Of a stretch of DNA of 64,000 nt, positions 1 through 10,555 are shown piece after piece. The stretch comes from Eurosta solidaginis. Taxonomy: Eukaryota; Arthropoda; Insecta; Diptera; Tephritidae. The notes under the pieces are model-generated. The model was not told the origin of the DNA. It was given only the letters and a program-made list of their open reading frames with translations, and made no database searches. The stretch is taken from contig NC_090319.1 of assembly GCF_040869045.1 (NCBI RefSeq), forward strand, positions 225,656,490 through 225,720,489, given 5' to 3'. Numbering within the stretch: position 1 is the first letter of the stretch; every line of letters begins with the position of its first letter. The position numbers and the translations under genes are program-made.

Positions 1-177
1 GGTATTTGCAGTTTATTATGACCATGCATGGTTAAATCGTACACATTAAAAAAAAAAAAACTATAAAACCGAACTAAAAAAAATTCATACCAAAGTTTCC
101 ATCTATTTTATTTTTATTTTTTATCGGGCATTTGTAAAGTCAAATATACTAAAACTTTTGTTTGTATCCTTTGGTTT
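1..177. repeat. Left flank of the ORF1-fragment/SINE module (copy A)
   Basis: The window opens inside a repeated module. The stretch with 'TTTATTATGACCATGCATGG', a run of A, then 'CTATAAAACCGAACTAAA' and 'TATCGGGCATTTGTAAAG' recurs at about 3807-3975 and 10504-10677, each time directly upstream of a SINE copy, and in part at 9083-9210. In the other copies its left side joins a reverse-strand LINE ORF1 fragment, which is cut off here by the window edge. It has no coding capacity. Confidence 0.7.
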
Positions 178-545
178 GGCGGCTGCCGTGGTGTGATGGT
201 AGCGTGCTTCGCCATCCACACCGAAGATCCTGGGTTCACGCCCCGGGTAAAGCAACATCAGAATTTTAGAAACAAGTTTTTTCAATTAGAAGAAAATTTT
301 TCTAGTGGGGTCGCCCCTCGGCGGTGTTTGGCAAGCACTCCGAGCATATTTCTGCCATGAAAGGCTCTCAGTGAAAACTCATTTGCCTTGCAGATGCCGT
401 TCGGAGGCGGCATAAAACAAGTTGGTCCCGTCCCGCCAATTTGTAGGAAAAATCAAGAGGAGCACGACGCAAATTGGAAGAGAAGCTCGGCCTAAGATCT
501 CTTCGGAGGTTATCGCGCCTTACATTTATTTTATTTATCCTTTAT
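178..545 (+). mobile_element. tRNA-derived SINE, copy A
   Basis: A roughly 370-bp unit with a tRNA-like head carrying an RNA polymerase III internal promoter. The A box is 'TGGTGTGATGG' near 189-199 and the B box is 'GGTTCACGCCC' near 232-242, about 32 bases apart as in a tRNA. The body ('GGGGTCGCCCCTCGGC', 'GAGGAGCACGACGCAAATTGG') and a T/A-rich tail after 'CGCGCCTTACATTTATTT' are shared with copies at 3976-4326, 7209-7581 (reverse), 10678-11046 and, truncated, 22693-22790 (reverse). SINEs are non-autonomous and rely on a LINE for retrotransposition; the partner is not identifiable here. Family name unknown to me. Confidence 0.8.
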
Positions 546-1440
546 TTTGGCATTTCCACACAGTTTTTGAGAGAGACTTTAAAATTTTTTTAAAAATCAA
601 AAAATCATTACGGCCGCCGGGAAGATAGAATGGTTTTACCTTCCTATATTTTTATCATGGGCTGAAGATATCATATATAAGCAGACTCAAATACATATTT
701 AATAATAATATGATTATAATACATTACTAATAATATACATTAGTAATACTGAGGTAGTCAAGTTTGGAAAAAACATCTTCTTCATACGAGATTATAAAAT
801 TAAGTAATTCTTATTTTAGGTTCAATTTCTTTTCTACTGCAAAGTAACATTTTGCAGACACACATTTCGATAAAAATTCTCTTCCATCGAAATCTGTATT
901 ATAAAATTCACCCAAGTCCTTACAATATCGTCGTTATTATCCCTGTTTAACAAATTTCCAAGTTCTAAGAGAAATGCAAATTAAAATTAAGGTGATTTAG
1001 TCGTTTAAGTCTTGTAAGTATTTTTTGTTGGAGATGATCGAGAACACTTTTCATGATGCGAGAAATTTCACATTCTGCGGAAAAACTAATAACTCTAGCC
1101 GATTTTGCGGCGTCTCCGATGTAAATTTCCATCAGCCATATCTGTCAATTGATGCCTCAAATGACTGACAGCTGTCTAGCAGGGAAATTACTTTTCTACA
1201 TAACACGTGGCACCGCCCGTTTAAAAAAAATGTCTCCCCATTTCCTCTTACAATAAAACTTGAGAAGTGAAATATCATTGATAGAAACTATTTTTTGCTA
1301 AGTTATAGCTTATTATTCTAGTCTATGACCGTTTTAAACTTGTTTTATATCTAAGTTGCCATGGTCTTTAACCGATCCCGTCCATTATTACTAGAAATAT
1401 TTTATGCTATAAGGAAAATATGGGTACACAATTTCATTAC
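546..1440. repeat. Non-coding repeat block, copy 1 (paralogue of 4327-5762)
   Basis: AT-rich, no ORF of note. The segments 'GGTTTTACCTTCCTATATTT', 'GAACACTTTTCATGATGCGAG', 'CATAACACGTGGCACCGCCCG' and 'AACCGATCCCGTCCATT' occur in the same order at 4327-5762, with the middle (about 1120-1186 here) replaced by unrelated sequence there. The copy stops at about 1432, just before the LOA/R1-like LINE fragment. This is a diverged duplicated block, probably an old non-coding transposon, rather than a gene. Confidence 0.65.
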
Positions 1441-1462
1441 TTTACATGTACTTTGCGCAAAC

Positions 1463-3427
1463 GGAATATAAGGAATATGCTCTAGGAGTCTTCTTAGACA
1501 TTGCCGGGGCTTTCAATAATGTTTCTAAATGGGCGATTATGGATGGTCTTAATTACATTAAACTACATGCAGCCTTAACGAGATGGATCGGCTGCATGTT
1601 AAATTGCAGGAAGATTACATCACAATGGGGACTGTACGAGGACACGAAATCAGTGGACAGAGGAACGCCGCAGGGAGGGGTGCTATAACCTCTGTTGTGG
1701 ACGCTGGTCATCAACCAACTGCTCAGGCGATTCGATGAGGGACCCCTAAAACTTACGGCTTACGCGGATGACGTTGCAATTGTCATAAGTGGAAAGTGCC
1801 TTCCAACGATTGGCTCTTTGATAGATCGGGCGCTTCGGGATATCAAATGTCGGGTTGAAAGTCAACGCGGATAAGACGGATATGTCTTGTTTACAAAGAG
1901 GTAGGGTGACCCTACAGGAGAAACCTTGTACAAAATATCTAGGAATCATCCTAGACAGTAAGCTGTCATGGAAACTCAACGTGGAGGAGAGGGTGAAGAA
2001 GGCTTCAACGGCACTTTATGCATGTAAAAGAATGCTGGGGTGTATGTGGGGCTTATCGCCCTCTCTTTCTCATCGGGTTTTTACATCGATTGTAAGCCCT
2101 ATTCTATACTATGGAGTTCTTGTTTGGTGGAAAGCCAAACAAAAAACAAAATACCTCAAAAAATTAGCCGTGGTATGCAGACTATCAATGCTAAGCATTA
2201 CGGGAGCCCTGAAAACAACCCCGATAGCTGCATTGTATGCCATTCTGAACATTCCACCTGTAGACCTGGTAGCAAAGAGCATAGCGTTCACAACTGCAAG
2301 CAGGCTCGGTGCCTCGGGGCAGCTGGAGCGCCAACCATACGGCCATAGTAGTATAGCGTCATCAATCACAAGACGAACAGATTACCTGATTTCCTATCTG
2401 TGCTTCGAGGGCGATCTTAAGACCACAATAGATGTGGACTGTTGGCGCAAGGGTACTCAAATGGCGGACGAGGCGATACATGTGTACTCATATGGTACCA
2501 AAGTAGTGTAAGGAGTAAGGTCTGTGGTATACTGTGCTGATCCGGAAATAAACAGATCCTACAGGCTGCCGGATTACTGTAGCGTTTTTCGAGCGGAAAT
2601 AGTACCCGTGACCAAAGCAGTAGAAACCCTGGAAGAAAATAGCCCAAGCTGCAAGCGTGTTAACTTTTATATTGACAGTCAAGCAGCAATTAAGGCAATA
2701 ATCTCGCATAGCACAGCATCTAAATGCGAGTTAGAGTGTAAGCAGTATCTGGAGACAATCGTGACAGGGAGAAGCATACATCTATATTGGGTCCCAGGGC
2801 ATATGGAATAGATGGGAATGAAAAAGCTGACGAACAAGCTAAAAAGGGCACATCCCTGGAAGCTGGCTCGGTAGACGTCCAAATTAGACTGGGCGAAATT
2901 AAGCGAAGGAGAGAGGTGCACATGATCGACCAAGCAGGAAAGGCGTGGGTTCAAGCGCGGGGCTGTAAAGATGCGAAGATTATGCGTAGGTCTTACAACC
3001 TTAGACTAACAAAGTTGCTTCTATCATTAAAAAGAGAGGACTGTTGACTCATGACGGGTATTCTGACTGGACAGTGCCTTCTGCCGTCACATGCCTTTAA
3101 ATTAGGCTTGGTCAGTGATAGCAGATGTAGGAAGTGCGGGCTGAAGGAGGAAACGATCGAGCACGTTCTGTGCTCGTGCCCTGCGCTTTCCAGGCTAAGA
3201 GTACAGCTATTAGGAGTGATACAGCTGTCAGATCTAGAAGCAGCAAGTGGCTTAAGTCCTTAAGGACGCTTCTAGTATTTGCCAACGGCACGGAGCTATT
3301 TTATAACATAGGTCTTGGTTTTTGATAGGGGTTTTCAGTTTGGTCGTTAAAACAAACTTTTGGTAACATTACGGACTTATTTAGTCTATGTGAGGTTCTC
3401 ATGGACCGGCCAGTTCAACCTAACCTA
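1463..3427 (+). pseudogene. LOA/R1-like non-LTR retrotransposon ORF2, 5'-truncated copy 1
   Basis: Remnant of a LINE polymerase that would reverse-transcribe its own RNA at a nick. Reading frames in order show RT motif A (FLDIAGAFNN), the GTPQGG motif, the YADD catalytic box ('TAYADDVAIV'), thumb sequence ('KYLGIILDSKLSW'), an RNase H domain (D of 'YIDSQAAIKAI' preserved, then 'YWVPGHM') and a C-terminal zinc motif ('CRKCGLKEETIEHVLC'). Compared with the copy at 31230, it starts inside the RT. It has a stop just after GTPQGG (TCA to TAA), an 11-bp and a roughly 43-bp deletion, and frameshifts in RNase H. The 3' end is 'CAGTTCAACCTAACCTAA'. RT plus RNase H with this thumb type fits the LOA/R1/I group; the clade is inference. 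Confidence 0.85.
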
Positions 3428-3840
3428 ATATGAACAGATGTAAGATTAAGTTTAGAAAAAATTAAATTTTTAATATAATTTTCCGTCAGCGAGGCGTGCA
3501 GCCTTAAGACAAAAATTGATCTATGCGGCGGCACGGCAGTCACAGTCCTAGGGGCCACGAATGTCATATCCAGTTTGTGAAGATATTACAGGTAAATTTG
3601 AGGTGGGTGCGGCGGAACTAGCAGCAGCTTTTTGGGTGTTAAGTTTCTTACGAGCTCCCTCATCACCAGTGTTAGCAGCAGCGTTAGGGGCGTTAATAGC
3701 AGCAATGGCATTTCCATTGGCATAGTTAACAGAGTTCGTGTTCTCAGTATTAGGTTTAGCATTCGTCTTGATTTTAACAGCGGCTTTGTGTTTAGTAACA
3801 CCGTGGGTATTGGCAGTTTATTATGACCATGCATGGTTAA
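3428..3840 (-). pseudogene. LINE ORF1 C-terminal fragment (reverse strand)
   Basis: On the reverse strand one frame reads a low-complexity linker ('AAASSAAPTSNLPVIS') followed by 'PHRSIFVPRLHASL' and an 'ENDIK' helix. This matches the C-terminal half of better-preserved fragments at 8541-9130 and 9660-10555. The domain looks like the nucleic-acid-binding C-terminus of LINE ORF1 proteins that begin with a PHD-like finger (compare 40568). The local copy is frameshifted after ENDIK. A SINE follows on the plus strand at 3976. Confidence 0.55.
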
Positions 3841-3975
3841 ATCGTACAGATTAAAAAAAACTATAAAACCGAACTAAAACAAATTCATACCAAAGTTTCG
3901 ATCTATTTCTTTTATTTTTTATCGGGCATTTGTAAAGTCAAATATACTATAAATTTTGTTGGTATCCTTTGGTTT

Positions 3976-4326
3976 AGCGGCCGCCGTGGTGTGATGGTAG
4001 CGTGCTCCGCCATCCACACCGAAGATCCTGGGTTCACGCCCCGGGTAAAGCAACATCAGAATATTAGAAACAAGTTTTTTTCAATTAGAAGAAAATGTTT
4101 CTAATCGGGGTCGCCCCTCGGCAGTGTTTGCAAGCACTCCGAGCGTATTTCTGCCATGAAAGACCTTGCAGATGCTGTTCGGAGTCGGCAAAAAAACAGT
4201 AGGTCTCGTCCCGCCAATTTGTAGGAAAAATCAAGAGGAGCACGACGCAAATTGGAAGAGAAGCTCGGCCTAAGATCTCTTCGGAGGTTATCGCGCCTTA
4301 CATTTATTTTATTTATCCTTTGGTTT
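3976..4326 (+). mobile_element. tRNA-derived SINE, copy B
   Basis: Same unit as copy A, with intact A box ('TGGTGTGATGG') and B box ('GGTTCACGCCC'). It has a deletion of about 25 bp in the body, where 'GGCTCTCAGTGAAAACTCATCTG' is lost. Sequence similarity to copy A continues well outside the SINE on both sides, so copies A and B arose by duplication of a larger block and not by independent retroposition. Confidence 0.8.
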
Positions 4327-5762
4327 GGCATTTCCACAAAGTTTTTGAGAGAGATTTTAAAATTTTTATAAAAATCAAAGGATAATTACGGCCGCCGAGA
4401 AGAGAGAATGGTTTTACCTTCCTATATTTTTATCATGGGCTGAAGATATCATCTATAAGCAGACTCAAATACATATTTAATAATAATCAGGTTATAATAC
4501 ATTAGTAATAATATACATTAGTAATACTGAGATAGTCAAGTTTGGATCTTCTGCATACGAGATTATAAAATTAAGTAATTTTTCTTTTAGGTTCAATTTC
4601 TTTTCTATTGCGAAGTAATATTTTGCAGACACATATTTCGATAAACAATTCTGTTCCATCGAAATTTGTATTATAAAATTCACTCAAGTCCTTACAATTT
4701 CGTCATTAATATCCCTGTTTAACAAATTTCCTAGTTCTAAGAGAAATCCAAATATGAAATAAAGGTGATTTAGTCGTGTAAGTCGTGTACGTATTTTTTT
4801 GTTGGAGACGATCGAGAACACTTTTCATGATGCGAGAAATTTCACATTTTGCGGAAAGACCAATATCTCTAGCCGATTTTGCGGCCTCTCCTTTCACGTT
4901 TTACTATATCAACATCCCATTTTCGCAAAGAGACTTCGATTTTTCTATTGCTTCTTTACAGAGAGTGTCTCGAATTTCGGATTCACTTTTGACCAGGGAC
5001 GGAAAATAATAATTTTTTTTTTCGGAGTCGAAAAAGTCCTGGTCAAAAAATTGTCCTAGGTGAATATATTTGAGTTCCCAGGTATCCCTATAGCAATATC
5101 ATGTCGAATCATCCATCCGTTTTTATTTTTCGAACTTTTTCCATAAAAGTCCACATATAAAAGTAAAATCTGTATTTTTATTTTTTGAGTCCGATAGAAC
5201 TAGTTAAACTCGGACTTTTAAAAATAAAAGTTCGGATAAGCCGTTTCTTTGTTATCAAGCGGGGCTTTAATTTTTCCCTTAATAAATAAAAGTTCGGATT
5301 TAACTTTTATTTCCGGACTTTTATTTTTAAAAGTCCGAGTTAAACTAGTTCTATCGGACTCAAAAAATAAAAATCGGAAAGTAATTTTTATCTTAATCCA
5401 AATATATTTAAAGTCCAAAATTAATGGTTTTGCAAGGAATTATATTATAAAAGGTATAACAGTCTCAGACCCTGCTTTTGGCAGTTGTACATTTCATTTC
5501 AGACAAATTGCTTTTCTACATAACACGTGGCACCGCCCGTTTAAAAAAAAGTTTCTCCCCATTTCCTCTTACAATAAAACTTGGTAAGTGAAATATCATT
5601 GATTCAAAACTATTTTTTACTAAGATATAGCTTATTATTCTAGTCTATGAGCCTTTTAAATTTGTTTTATATCTAAGTTGCCGTGGTCTTTAACCGATCC
5701 CGTCCATTTTACTAGAAATATTTTCTGCTTTAAGAAAAATATGTGTACACAATTTCATTACG
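4327..5762. repeat. Non-coding repeat block, copy 2
   Basis: Paralogue of 546-1440. The right part (from 'CTTTTCTACATAACACGTGG' near 5510 to 'CACAATTTCATTACGATATG') also resembles 7110-7210, so it belongs to a wider family. Between about 4895 and 5505 it holds extra sequence absent from copy 1, including the perfect inverted repeat at 5174-5374. No coding potential. Confidence 0.6.
5174..5374. repeat. Perfect inverted repeat, 58-bp arms
   Basis: The left arm 5174-5231 contains 'GAGTCCGATAGAACTAGTTA' and the right arm 5317-5374 is its exact reverse complement, separated by an 85-base loop. The loop has a further partial repeat of 'AAATAAAAGTTCGGAT'. Possible explanations are a short MITE-like insertion or a snap-back duplication. 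There is no coding content. Confidence 0.8.
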
Positions 5763-6186
5763 ATATGTTAATTTTTCTTCAAGTTATGGCTCCCGAAACT
5801 TAGAAAATTGCTTAGTCATAAAAGGACGGCGCCACACCTATTTTCAAAAATTTTAGTGTTTTCCAATTTAATGTTATAATTCAATTTAGAAAGTAAAATT
5901 CTATTGATACAAAGCTCTTTTTCGCTAAGATATAGCTTACTATTTTCATCTACGACCCTTTTAATATCTTTTATATAAAAATGGGCGTGGGCTTTTATCC
6001 GATCACGTCCACTTTTAAACGGTTTTATTTAGCTTGACTTGACAGGCTGGTTGGTTCGATAGCTGATTGGATGGTTGGTTGGCTAGCTGGCACGAATTTT
6101 GTAATTGAAATTTAAGTAACTTCCCGATAAGCTACAAGGTTGAAACTTGGAATATAGTTCAGAACCCGATGACAATGCAATAATAA
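5763..6186. repeat. Non-coding GC/AT mosaic repeat, SINE-empty paralogue
   Basis: Contains 'GTTATGGCTCCCGAAACTTA' and 'GAAAATTGCTTAGTCA' followed by a 'GGACGGCGCCACACC' box. The same order occurs at 7180-7620, where a SINE sits between the two halves. The rest ('GATCACGTCCACTTTTAAACG', 'TAGCTGATTGGATGGTTGG') has no recognisable gene. Confidence 0.6.
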
Positions 6187-6480
6187 GAAAAAAATCGCCG
6201 CTAGGTGGTGCAAGGGTCGAGATATTCACAAAAATGGTATTTGTGATCCGATTTGGCTCATATTTGGAACACATAATACATACAAGAATAGAAAGCGACA
6301 TATGAAAAAAAATCGCCGCTAGGTGGCGCAAAGATCGAGATATTTACAAAAATCGTATTTGTGGTCCAATTTGGCTCATATTTGGAACACATAATACATA
6401 CATGGATAGAAAGCGACCTATGATGTCCGATTTGGCTCATATTTGGAACAAATATTACATACAGTCCGGTAGAAGTGACA
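6187..6480. repeat. Short tandem repeat, unit about 118 bp
   Basis: 'AAAAATCGCCGCTAGGTGG' followed by 'GATCGAGATATT..ACAAAAAT' and 'TTTGGCTCATATTTGGAACA' occurs twice with a 118-bp spacing (the 'ATTTGGCTCA' core at 6251 and 6369), plus a partial third at 6430. Related motifs appear at 23080-23600. Reverse-strand open frames here are by-products of the repeat. Confidence 0.7.
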
Positions 6481-6671
6481 TCAAAATATTTTGGAGTTTG
6501 AGGAGGGACAAGCATACGTGGCGCAGAGTCGAGTAAAGTCTTTGGAAGGATTATGTATTGAGGACTTACATTGTAACAAATTGTCAGCAAAGAGTCCTTG
6601 TAATAATGAGTCACTAAAGGAACTAAATAGAATAAGAAATAATAGGCAATTAAATAAAGACAAAAAATTTG

Positions 6672-7110
6672 AAAATAAAATAATTAAAAAAAATTTTTAA
6701 GTTAAACGATTTTATTGATAACAATACTAACATGAAGTAATAATAATACTAAAAGCTAAAAAATAATTAGGTAGGCCCTAGGTACTAGTCATCACAGTCC
6801 TAATCAATCTAGGACGTTGATCAAACAATTAAATAAAAGCGTTGGGCGCGTAAAATTTTTATTGATATTCATAAGTAAGACCAACTTAACATTAATCAGG
6901 TTATGCTAGGCCTCACATTTTTAGAAATTTCACGCGCCCAACGCTTTTATTTAATTGTCTGATCAACGCCCTAGATAGATAAGGAGTGTGACGACTAGTC
7001 CTAAGACCTACCTAATTATTTTCTAGCTTTTAGTATTATTATTACTTCATGTAAGTATTGTTTTCAATAAAACCGTTTAACTTAAAATTTTTTTTTTAAT
7101 TATTTTATTT
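6672..7110. mobile_element. Foldback/MITE-like element with ~180-bp inverted arms
   Basis: The left arm 6672-6851 ('AATTAAAAAAAATTTTTAAG', 'ACATGAAGTAATAATAATAC', 'AAGCGTTGGGCGCG') is matched in reverse complement by 6931-7110 ('CGCGCCCAACGCTT', 'GTATTATTATTACTTCATGT', 'CTTAAAATTTTTTTTTTAAT') with a few mismatches. A loop of about 80 bp contains 'ATTCATAAGTAAGACCAAC'. There is no ORF. Length and structure suit a non-autonomous DNA element with long terminal inverted repeats. No clean target duplication is visible. Confidence 0.75.
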
Positions 7111-7208
7111 CTAGAAATATTTCCTTCTATAGGGAAAATTTGTGTACCCAATTTTATTACGATCCGTTAATTTTTCTTCGAGTTATGGCTCCCGAAACAT
7201 AGAAAATT

Positions 7209-7581
7209 ATAAAAAAAAAAAATAAATGTAAGGTGCAATAACCTCCGAAGAGATCTTAGGTCGAGCTTCTCTTCCAATTTGCATCGTGCTCCTCTTGATT
7301 TTCCCTACAAATTGGCCGGACGGGACCTACATGTTTTATGCCGACTCCGAACGGCATCTGCAAGGCAGATGAGTTTTAACTGAGAGCTTTTCACGGCAGA
7401 AATAGACCCGGAGCGCTGGCCAAACACTGCCGAGGGGCGACCCCGCTTAGAAAAGTTTTCTTCTAATTGAAAAACCTTATTTCTAAAATTTTGATATTGC
7501 TTTGCCCGGTGTGTGAACCCAGGGCATACGGTGTGGTAGGCAGAGCACGCTACCATCTCACCACGGTGGCCGCCAACGGCG
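7209..7581 (-). mobile_element. tRNA-derived SINE, copy C, with 12-bp target duplication
   Basis: Reverse-oriented copy of the SINE, with head at 7581 and A/T tail at 7209. A box and B box are recognisable, though the B-box region is altered ('GGGTTCACACACCGGG'). It is bounded by a perfect 12-bp direct repeat, 'ACATAGAAAATT', at 7197-7208 and 7582-7593. Flanking sequence matches an uninterrupted paralogue at about 5781-5830, where the target is present only once. This is the best evidence here that the unit moves by target-primed retroposition. Confidence 0.9.
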
Positions 7582-7593
7582 ACATAGAAAATT

Positions 7594-8341
7594 GCTTAGT
7601 CAAAAAAAGGGGCGGTGCCACGCCCATTTATTTATTTAGAATTTGAAGTTTTTCCTATTTATATTTATGAATCCATTTGGGAAATGAAATACCATTGATA
7701 TAAGGCTTTTTTTTGCAAATATATAGCTTATTTTATTCGTCCACGACCCTTTTAAAAAACTTTTATATAAAAGTGGACGTGGTCCTTAACCGATTTCGTT
7801 AACTTTTCTTCAAAGCATTCCTTATAGTAAAGACAACTTCTCTGCCGTATTTTGTTACGGTAGGTTTAATGATTTTTGATTTATGATTAATAATATTTGA
7901 TTTTATCCCAAGTGGGCGGTGCTACACCCATTTAAAAAAAATTTTTTAAATTTTTTGCAGAGTCTGAATAGCAGTCCACATGTCAAATTTCAACATTCTA
8001 GGTGTGTTATTTACTAAATAATCAGGTTTTTTGTGTTTTCAAAAATGTTATATATATAAAAATTAGGCGTGGTTATCATCCGATTTCGCTCATTTTCAAC
8101 ACCAATCTATTCTGGGTTCAGATAAGCTCGTGTACAACATTTGGTGACGATATCTCAATATTTATTCAAGTTATCGTGTTAACGGACGGAGGGACGGACA
8201 TGGCTCAATCAAATTTTTTTTTCGATACTGATGATTTTGATATATGGAAGTCTATATCTATCTGGATTCCTTTATACCTGTACAACCAACCGTTATCTAA
8301 TCAAAGTTAATATACTCTGTGAGCAAAGCACGCTGAGTATA
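7594..8341 (+). repeat. 3' part of the 'GGACGGACATGGCTCAATCAAA' non-coding element (copy 1)
   Basis: Non-coding. It has 'GGGGCGGTGCCACGCCCATT', 'GTGGACGTGGTCCTTAACCG', 'GACGGACATGGCTCAATCAA', then the characteristic end 'CAACCGTTATCTAATCAAAG' and a terminal hairpin formed by TATACTC (8311-8317) and GAGTATA (8335-8341). The same 3' end closes the elements at 37306 and 62757, and part of it is duplicated at 9221-9591. Confidence 0.75.
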
Positions 8342-8540
8342 GAAACAGTACTTAACTTCGAGCGTAAAACGCGAACGTTTTGATAATTTATAGTTAAGAT
8401 GAGTAAGTCTATATTCACGTTTGGGGCACCGTTAAGGTATTAGCAATTAAGTTTTTTGACCTTTTGGTGTATAAATGTACAACAGAATGTTCGGGCAAAA
8501 AAGATTGAGCAAATATTGTATCGACAAAAGCATCAGGGAT

Positions 8541-9123
8541 CGAATGTCACATCCAGTTTGTGAAGATATTACAGGTAAATTTGAGGTGGGTGCGGCGGAA
8601 CTAGCAGCAGCTTTTTGGGTGTAAGGTTTCTTACCAGCTCCCTCATCACCAGAGATAGCAGAAGCGTAAGGGGCGTTAATAGCAGCAATGGTATTTCTAT
8701 TGGCATAGTTAAGTTTAGAAAAAACGAAATTTTTAATATCATTTTCCGTCAGCGAAGCGTGCAGCCTTGGGACAAAAATTGATCTATGAGGCGGACCGGC
8801 AGTCACAGTCCTAGGAGCATCAGGGCTCTCTCCACGAATGTCATATCCAGTTTGTGAAGATATTACAGGTAAATTTGAGGTGGGTGCGGCGGAACTAGCA
8901 GCAGCTTTTTGGGTGTTAGGTTTCTTACCAGCTCCCTCATCACCAGAGATAGCAGAAGCGTAAGGGGCGTTAATAGCAGCAATGGTATTTCTATTGGCAT
9001 AGTTAACAGAGTTCGGTTCTCAGTATTATGTTTAGCATTCGTGTTGACTTTAACAACGGCTTTGTGTTTAGTAACACCGTGGGTATTTGCAGTTTATTAT
9101 GATCATGCATGGTTAAATCGTTC

Positions 9124-9130
<7 letters not shown>
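8541..9130 (-). pseudogene. LINE ORF1 C-terminal fragments, tandem pair (copy 1)
   Basis: Reverse-strand frame with an Ala/Ser-rich linker, 'PHRSIFVPRLHASL', 'TENDIKNFVFSKL', then directly a second linker start ('NYANRNTIAAI'). The unit repeats with a 294-bp period ('CGAATGTCA' at 8541 and 8835), exactly 98 codons. The conserved domain therefore recurs in frame. The right unit ends in 'CGTGGGTATTTGCAGTTTAT', which also closes the fragments at 3820 and 10510. There is no start codon or upstream ORF1 N-terminus, so this is a remnant. Confidence 0.6.
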
Positions 9131-9164
<34 letters not shown>

Positions 9165-9220
9165 ATAAAACCGAACTAAAAAAAATGTATACCAAAGTTT
9201 CGATCTATTTTATTCAATAG

Positions 9221-9591
9221 CAGTCCACATGTCAAATTTCAACATTCTAGGTGTATTATTTACTAAATAATCAGGTTTTTTGTGTTTTCAAAAATGTTAT
9301 ATATATAAAAATTAGGCGTGGTTATCATCCGATTTCGCTCATTTTCTACACCAATCTATTCTGGGTTCAGATAAGCTCGTATACAACATTTGGTGACGAT
9401 ACCTCAATATTTATTCAAGTTATCGTGTTATCGGACGGAGGGACGGACATGGCTCAATCAAATTTTTTTTCGATACTGATGATTTTGATATATGGACATC
9501 TATATCTATCTGGATTCCTTTATACCTGTACAACCAACCGTTATCTAATCAAAGTTAATATACTCTGTGAGAAAAGCACGCTGAGTATAGA
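9221..9591 (+). repeat. Duplicated 3' end of the non-coding element (copy 2)
   Basis: Nearly identical to 7971-8341, from 'AGCAGTCCACATGTCAAATT' to the terminal hairpin ending 'GCTGAGTATAG'. It lies about 1,250 bp further on, so it and the following ORF1 fragments form a tandem segmental duplication of 7971-9210. Confidence 0.85.
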
Positions 9592-9659
9592 AACAGTACT
9601 TAACTTCGAGCGTAAAACGCTAACGTTTTGATAATTTATAGTTAAGATGAGTAAGTCTA

Positions 9660-10555
9660 TATTCACGTTTGGGGCACCGTTAAGGTATTAGCAATTAAGT
9701 TTTTTGACCTTTTGGTGTATGAATGTACAACAGAATGTTCGGGCCAAAAAGATTGAGCCAATATTGTATCGACAAAAGCATCAGGGACCGATATTTTAAA
9801 AAAGGATATAAAGACATTAATATGAACAGATGTAAGACTAAGTTTAGAAAAAACGATATTTTTAATATCATTTTCCGTCAGCGAAGCGTGCAGCCTTGGG
9901 ACAAAAATTGATCTATGAGGCGGCATGGCAGTAACAGTCCTAGGAGCATCAGGGCTCTCTCCACGAATGTCATATCCAGTTTGTGAAGATATTACAGGTA
10001 AATTTGAGGTGGGTGCGGCGGAACTAGCAGCAGCTTTTTGGGTGTTAGGTTTCTTACCAGCTCCCTTATCACCAGAGATAGCAGAAGCGTAAGGGGCGTT
10101 AATAGCAGCAATGGTATTTCTATTGGCATAGTTAAGTTTAGAAAAAACGAAATTTTTAATATCATTTTCCGTCAGCGAAGCGTGCAGCCTTGGGACAAAA
10201 ATTGATCTATGAGGCGGCACGGGAGTCACAGTCCTAGGAGCATCAGGGCTCTCTCCACGAATGTCATATCCAGTTTGTGAAGATATTACAGGTAAATTTG
10301 AGGTGGGTGCGGCGGAACTAGCAGCAGCTTTTTGGGTGTTAGGTTTCTTACCAGCTCCCTCATCACCAGAGATAGCAGAAGCGTAAGGGGCGTTAATAGC
10401 AGCAATGGTATTTCTATTGGCATAGTTAACAGAGTTCGGTTCTCAGTATTATGTTTAGCATTCGTGTTGACTTTAACAACGGCTTTGTGTTTAGTAACAC
10501 CGTGGGTATTTGCAGTTTATTATGACCATGCATGGTTAAATCGTTCAAATTAAAA
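9660..10555 (-). pseudogene. LINE ORF1 C-terminal fragments, extended tandem (copy 2)
   Basis: A reverse-strand ORF at 9663-10229 contains two 'PHRSIFVPRLHASL' domains. The downstream one continues naturally through 'FKISVPDAFVDTILAQSFWP' to 'HSVVHSYTKR', which I take as the true C-terminus of the ORF1 protein (a conserved aromatic/WPE segment typical of LINE ORF1 C-terminal domains). The upstream one is fused to the linker of another unit. Period is 294 bp ('CGAATGTCA' at 9964 and 10258). Copy 1 (8541-9130) lacks the natural C-terminal stretch, apparently through a deletion between 'GCATCAGGG' repeats. Confidence 0.65.

Noticed and set aside
180..260. Functional tRNA gene
   Set aside because: A and B boxes are present, but no full cloverleaf can be drawn with a proper acceptor stem, and the unit continues into a SINE body found in five places.
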